Of a DNA stretch of 64,000 nucleotides, positions 61,395 to 64,000 are shown in pieces. The DNA is taken from positions 1-64,000 of the forward strand of contig NZ_JASCXN010000007.1 of assembly GCF_030010625.1 (NCBI RefSeq), read 5' to 3'. This DNA is from Streptomyces sp. CC208A. Its GTDB lineage: Bacteria > Actinomycetota > Actinomycetes > Streptomycetales > Streptomycetaceae. The stretch's first letter is position 1, and the number at the start of each line of letters is the position of its first letter. Made by a program: the position numbers and the translations under genes. The notes beneath the pieces are model-generated. The model saw nothing but the letters and a program-made list of their open reading frames with translations, searched no databases and was not told the origin of the DNA.

Positions 61395-62612
61395 TCATTC
61401 TCCGGTTCGTCCTTGCCCGTTCGCCTCGTGCGCCTTGTACGCCTCGTGCAGGACCGCCGGGAGCGCCCGGAGGAAGGCGTCCGCCTCGGCGTCGGTGAGG
61501 ACCAGCGGAGGCATGATCCGTACGACGTCGGGGGCGGGCGCGTTCACCAGGAGGCCGGCGTCCTGAGCCGCCTGCTGCACCTGGGGCGCGAGGGGCTCGG
61601 TGAGCACGATACCCAGCAGGAGGCCCGCACCACGGACATGGGAGACCAGCGGGTGGCCGAGGGACTCGATTCCGGAACGCAGCCGCTCGCCGACGGCCTT
61701 GACGTGGTCGAGGGCGGCGTCGGTGCCGAGGACGTCCAGGACGGCGAGTCCGGCGGCGCAGGCGACCGGGTTGCCCCCGAAGGTGGTGCCGTGGTGGCCA
61801 GGGGCGAAGAGCTCGGCGGCCGGGCCGAAGGCGACGGTGGCACCGAGCGGCAGGCCGCCGCCGAGCCCCTTGGCGAGGGTGACGACGTCGGGGTCGACGC
61901 CCTCGTGGGCCTGGTGCTCGAACCAGTGGCCGCAGCGGCCGATGCCGGTCTGCACCTCGTCGAGGACGAGGAGGGTGCCGGTGGCGCGGGTGATCTCCCG
62001 GGCGGCCTTGAGGTAGCCGGGCGGCGGGACGACGACGCCGTTCTCGCCCTGGATGGGCTCGATGACGACGAGGGCCGTCTCCTCGGTCACCGCCTTCTTC
62101 AGCGCCTCCGCGTCGCCGTACGGGACGTGGGTGACGTCGCCGGGGAGCGGCAGGAATGGGGCCTGCTTGCCGGGCTGTCCGGTGAGGGCGAGGGAGCCCA
62201 TGGTGCGGCCGTGGAAGCCGCCGGTGGTGGCGACCATGTGGGTGCGGCCGGTGAGCCGGCCGATCTTGAACGCGGCCTCGTTGGCCTCGGCGCCGGAGTT
62301 GCAGAAGAAGACCCTGCCGGGGCGGCCGAAGAGCGTCAGGAGCTTCTCGGCGAGGGCGACCGGCGGTTCGGCGACGAAGAGGTTGGAGACGTGGCCGAGG
62401 GTGGCGACCTGCTTCGACACGGCCTCGACGACCGCCGGGTGGGCGTGGCCGAGGGCGTTGACGGCGATGCCGCCGACGAAGTCCAGGTACTCCTTGCCGT
62501 CGGCGTCCCAGACCTTGGCGCCCTCGCCGCGGACGAGCGGCAGCCGGGGGGTGCCGTAGTTGTCCATGAGGGAGCCCTGCCACCGCTGGGTCAGGTCCTC
62601 GTTGCCGCTCAT
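61395..62612 (-). CDS. argD: Acetylornithine aminotransferase ArgD
   Basis: ArgD makes N-acetylornithine from the semialdehyde. The 405-residue class III PLP aminotransferase has [18 protein letters not shown], the conserved [15 protein letters not shown], the PLP lysine in [15 protein letters not shown] and [16 protein letters not shown]. It begins [20 protein letters not shown]. Its ATG overlaps the argB stop by four bases. In the absence of a separate enzyme it may also act in lysine synthesis, as elsewhere in the family. Confidence 0.96.
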   Translation of the reverse strand: MSGNEDLTQRWQGSLMDNYGTPRLPLVRGEGAKVWDADGKEYLDFVGGIAVNALGHAHPAVVEAVSKQVATLGHVSNLFVAEPPVALAEKLLTLFGRPGRVFFCNSGAEANEAAFKIGRLTGRTHMVATTGGFHGRTMGSLALTGQPGKQAPFLPLPGDVTHVPYGDAEALKKAVTEETALVVIEPIQGENGVVVPPPGYLKAAREITRATGTLLVLDEVQTGIGRCGHWFEHQAHEGVDPDVVTLAKGLGGGLPLGATVAFGPAAELFAPGHHGTTFGGNPVACAAGLAVLDVLGTDAALDHVKAVGERLRSGIESLGHPLVSHVRGAGLLLGIVLTEPLAPQVQQAAQDAGLLVNAPAPDVVRIMPPLVLTDAEADAFLRALPAVLHEAYKAHEANGQGRTGE

Positions 62613-63511
62613 GCTTCCCCCTGTCCGTCCGGCACGACCATCGTGCCGATTCCCTCGTCGGTGAAGATCTCAAGCAGGATGGAGTGCTGGACGCGCCCGT
62701 CGATGACGCGGGCGGTGGTGACGCCGTTGCGGACGGCGTGGAGACAGCCCTCCATCTTGGGGACCATGCCGCTGGACAGCTCGGGCAGCAGCTTCTCCAG
62801 CTCGCTCGCGGTGAGCCGGCTGATGACCTCGTCGCTGTTCGGCCAGTCCTCGTAGAGTCCCTCGACGTCGGTCAGGACCATCAGGGTCTCGGCGCCCAGC
62901 GCCGCAGCGAGTGCCGCAGCCGCCGTATCAGCATTGACGTTGTAGACATGTCCGTCGTCCTGGGATCGGGCGATGGAGGAGACGACCGGGATGCGGCCGT
63001 CCTCCAGGAGCGCCTGGATGGCGCCGGTGTCGATGGCGGTGATCTCGCCGACGCGGCCGATGTCGACCCGTTCGCCGTCGATCTCCGGCTGGTGCTTGGT
63101 GGCGGTGATGGTGTGGGCGTCCTCGCCGGTGAGGCCGACGGCGAGCGGGCCGTGCTGGTTGAGCAGACCGACGAGCTCGCGCTGGACCTGGCCGGCGAGC
63201 ACCATCCGTACGACGTCCATGGCGTCCTCGGTGGTGACCCGCAGACCGGCCTTGAACTCGCTGATGATGCCGTGCTTGTCGAGGGCGGCGCTGATCTGGG
63301 GGCCGCCGCCGTGCACGACGACCGGCTTGAGGCCGGCGTGGCGCAGGAAGACGACGTCCTGCGCGAAGGCGGCCTTCAGCTCGTCGTCGATCATGGCGTT
63401 GCCGCCGAACTTGATGACGACGGTCTTGCCGTGGTGGCGGGTGAGCCAGGGCAGCGCCTCGATCAGCGTCTGGGCCTTGGGGAGGGCGGTGTGCTTGCGT
63501 GTGGAGGACAT
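62609..63511 (-). CDS. argB: N-acetylglutamate kinase ArgB
   Basis: ArgB phosphorylates N-acetylglutamate and is the usual target of arginine feedback. The 300-residue amino-acid kinase has [36 protein letters not shown] and [18 protein letters not shown]. The N-terminal helix ([18 protein letters not shown]) is the extension seen in arginine-inhibited hexameric enzymes. I use the ATG 63511 ([10 protein letters not shown]). An ATG nine codons earlier has a comparable ribosome site. The 187-base gap upstream to argJ is unusually long for this operon. Confidence 0.95.
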   Translation of the reverse strand: MSSTRKHTALPKAQTLIEALPWLTRHHGKTVVIKFGGNAMIDDELKAAFAQDVVFLRHAGLKPVVVHGGGPQISAALDKHGIISEFKAGLRVTTEDAMDVVRMVLAGQVQRELVGLLNQHGPLAVGLTGEDAHTITATKHQPEIDGERVDIGRVGEITAIDTGAIQALLEDGRIPVVSSIARSQDDGHVYNVNADTAAAALAAALGAETLMVLTDVEGLYEDWPNSDEVISRLTASELEKLLPELSSGMVPKMEGCLHAVRNGVTTARVIDGRVQHSILLEIFTDEGIGTMVVPDGQGEA

Positions 63512-63611
63512 TCGCTCTTCTGAGTGATTGGCCGACATATCCGACTTCCGGAAGGATGGGGTCAGCCGCCGGGCGGGCGGTGCTGGCCTGCGGAGGCGAC
63601 GTAAGACTCGA

Positions 63612-63674
63612 CCCGGACTCGTCCGGGCCAAGCGGCCGCCTGTGAAACAGGAACCCTCGTCGGTGACGACGAGG
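63612..63674 (-). promoter_or_regulatory. Two hairpins in the argJ-argB gap
   Basis: CCCGGAC-TC-GTCCGGG (63612-63627) and CCTCGTCG-GTGA-CGACGAGG (63655-63674) are perfect short palindromes in the 187 bases between argJ and argB. They could be processing sites, a weak attenuator, or chance. No open frame is seen in the gap. Confidence 0.35.
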
Positions 63675-63698
63675 ACCCGCGACAACCAAGCGGGCACG

Positions 63699-64000
63699 TC
63701 AAGAGGAGTAGGCGCTGTTCTCGTGGACGTAATCGGCCGTCAAGTCGTTCGCCCAGATGGTCGCGGACTCACTTCCTGCCGCGAGGTCCGCCGTGATGCG
63801 GACCTCGCGGTAGCGCATGTCCACCAGGTCCCGGTCCTCGCCGACGGAGCCGTTCTTGCAGACCCAGACGCCGTTGATGGCGACGTTCAGCTGGTCGGGT
63901 TCGAAGGCGGCGCTCGTGGTGCCGATGGCGGAGAGGACACGGCCCCAGTTGGGGTCCTCGCCGTGGATGGCGCACTTGAGGAGGTTGTTGCGGGCGATGG
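63699..64000 (-). CDS. argJ: Bifunctional ornithine acetyltransferase/N-acetylglutamate synthase ArgJ (partial, C-terminal end only)
   Basis: The last 100 codons of ArgJ are present; the rest lies beyond the right edge. They read [20 protein letters not shown] (the conserved beta-chain segment with GEDPNWGR) and end [11 protein letters not shown], a usual ArgJ C-terminus. ArgJ recycles the acetyl group from acetylornithine to glutamate. It is the first visible gene of the argJ-argB-argD-argR order, with argC presumably upstream. Confidence 0.96.
   Translation of the reverse strand, partial: IARNNLLKCAIHGEDPNWGRVLSAIGTTSAAFEPDQLNVAINGVWVCKNGSVGEDRDLVDMRYREVRITADLAAGSESATIWANDLTADYVHENSAYSS

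Overview
The window is chromosomal DNA from a streptomycete. The DNA is very GC rich, codon third positions are almost all G or C, the tRNA genes lack an encoded CCA, and the sporulation protein SsgB, which is confined to sporulating actinomycetes, is encoded at 22905-23318. From memory, the gene order (ruvCAB, yebC, pdxST, pimA/pgsA, thrS, ssgB, cob genes, metNIQ, argH, argRDBJ) follows a core segment of Streptomyces chromosomes. I could not check this against any database. No insertion sequence, phage gene, CRISPR array or replication origin was seen.

Layout. 1-1735: Holliday-junction genes ruvB (cut by the left edge), ruvA and ruvC, all on the minus strand. 1844-4167: a YebC-type regulator and the PLP synthase pair pdxT/pdxS. 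4303-5492: a LemA-like membrane protein and a metallo-beta-lactamase-fold hydrolase. 5522-5777: a 256-base imperfect inverted repeat. 5789-8507: a translationally coupled phosphatidylinositol mannoside operon (pgsA, acyltransferase, pimA). 8771-16204: an EF-G-like GTPase, a membrane protein, a HIT hydrolase, a potassium channel and thrS. 16341-19671: an unknown protein coupled to a DUF4365-like protein, a DnaQ-type exonuclease, tRNA-Val and an SRPBCC protein. 19752-24844: a large membrane protein, a second identical tRNA-Val, a PGPGW membrane protein, ssgB, a CGNR zinc-finger protein and two small membrane proteins. 25036-28366: a DsbA-like protein, a tandem GNAT protein, and pabC/pabB for p-aminobenzoate. 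28645-29120: a five-tRNA cluster (Gly, Cys, three Val). 29238-32574: a zinc-ribbon protein, an aminoglycoside-phosphotransferase-fold protein, a tiny membrane protein and a serine/threonine kinase.

32601-39549 is the most unusual part: a six-gene minus-strand operon with its own candidate promoter and operator. In transcription order it encodes a DUF2997-like small protein, a radical SAM activase-like protein, an AAA+ ATPase closely resembling the plastid/cyanobacterial protein Ycf46, a helical-repeat/beta-propeller protein, a shortened Hsp70, and a DUF1257 (Ycf35-like) protein. The combination of Ycf46-like, Ycf35-like, DUF2997, Hsp70, propeller and radical SAM genes looks like one undescribed functional system and is my main candidate.

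39643-47050: a SpoU-type RNA methyltransferase and cobalamin genes, namely a CysG-like uroporphyrinogen methyltransferase, a BluB-CobT fusion with a roughly 595-residue low-complexity leader, and CobL. 47152-50711: a GNAT protein and the methionine importer metQ, metI, metN. About 190 bases upstream of metN lies a 28-codon leader peptide whose last seven residues are M-C-R-M-C-A-I, which suggests Met/Cys-sensing attenuation. 51319-53199: two small membrane proteins, a GNAT protein and a sigma-like factor. 53267-53358: a low-GC array of palindromes around TGGATCCA. 53375-57656: a Tat-exported glycerophosphodiesterase, an acyltransferase, and a drug exporter under a TetR repressor with a perfect palindromic operator. 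57784-64000: arginine biosynthesis (argH, argR, argD, argB, partial argJ). Tandem ARG boxes overlap the argH promoter, so the locally encoded ArgR is its likely regulator. A pyridoxamine-oxidase-fold protein and an L,D-transpeptidase-like protein lie between argH and argR.
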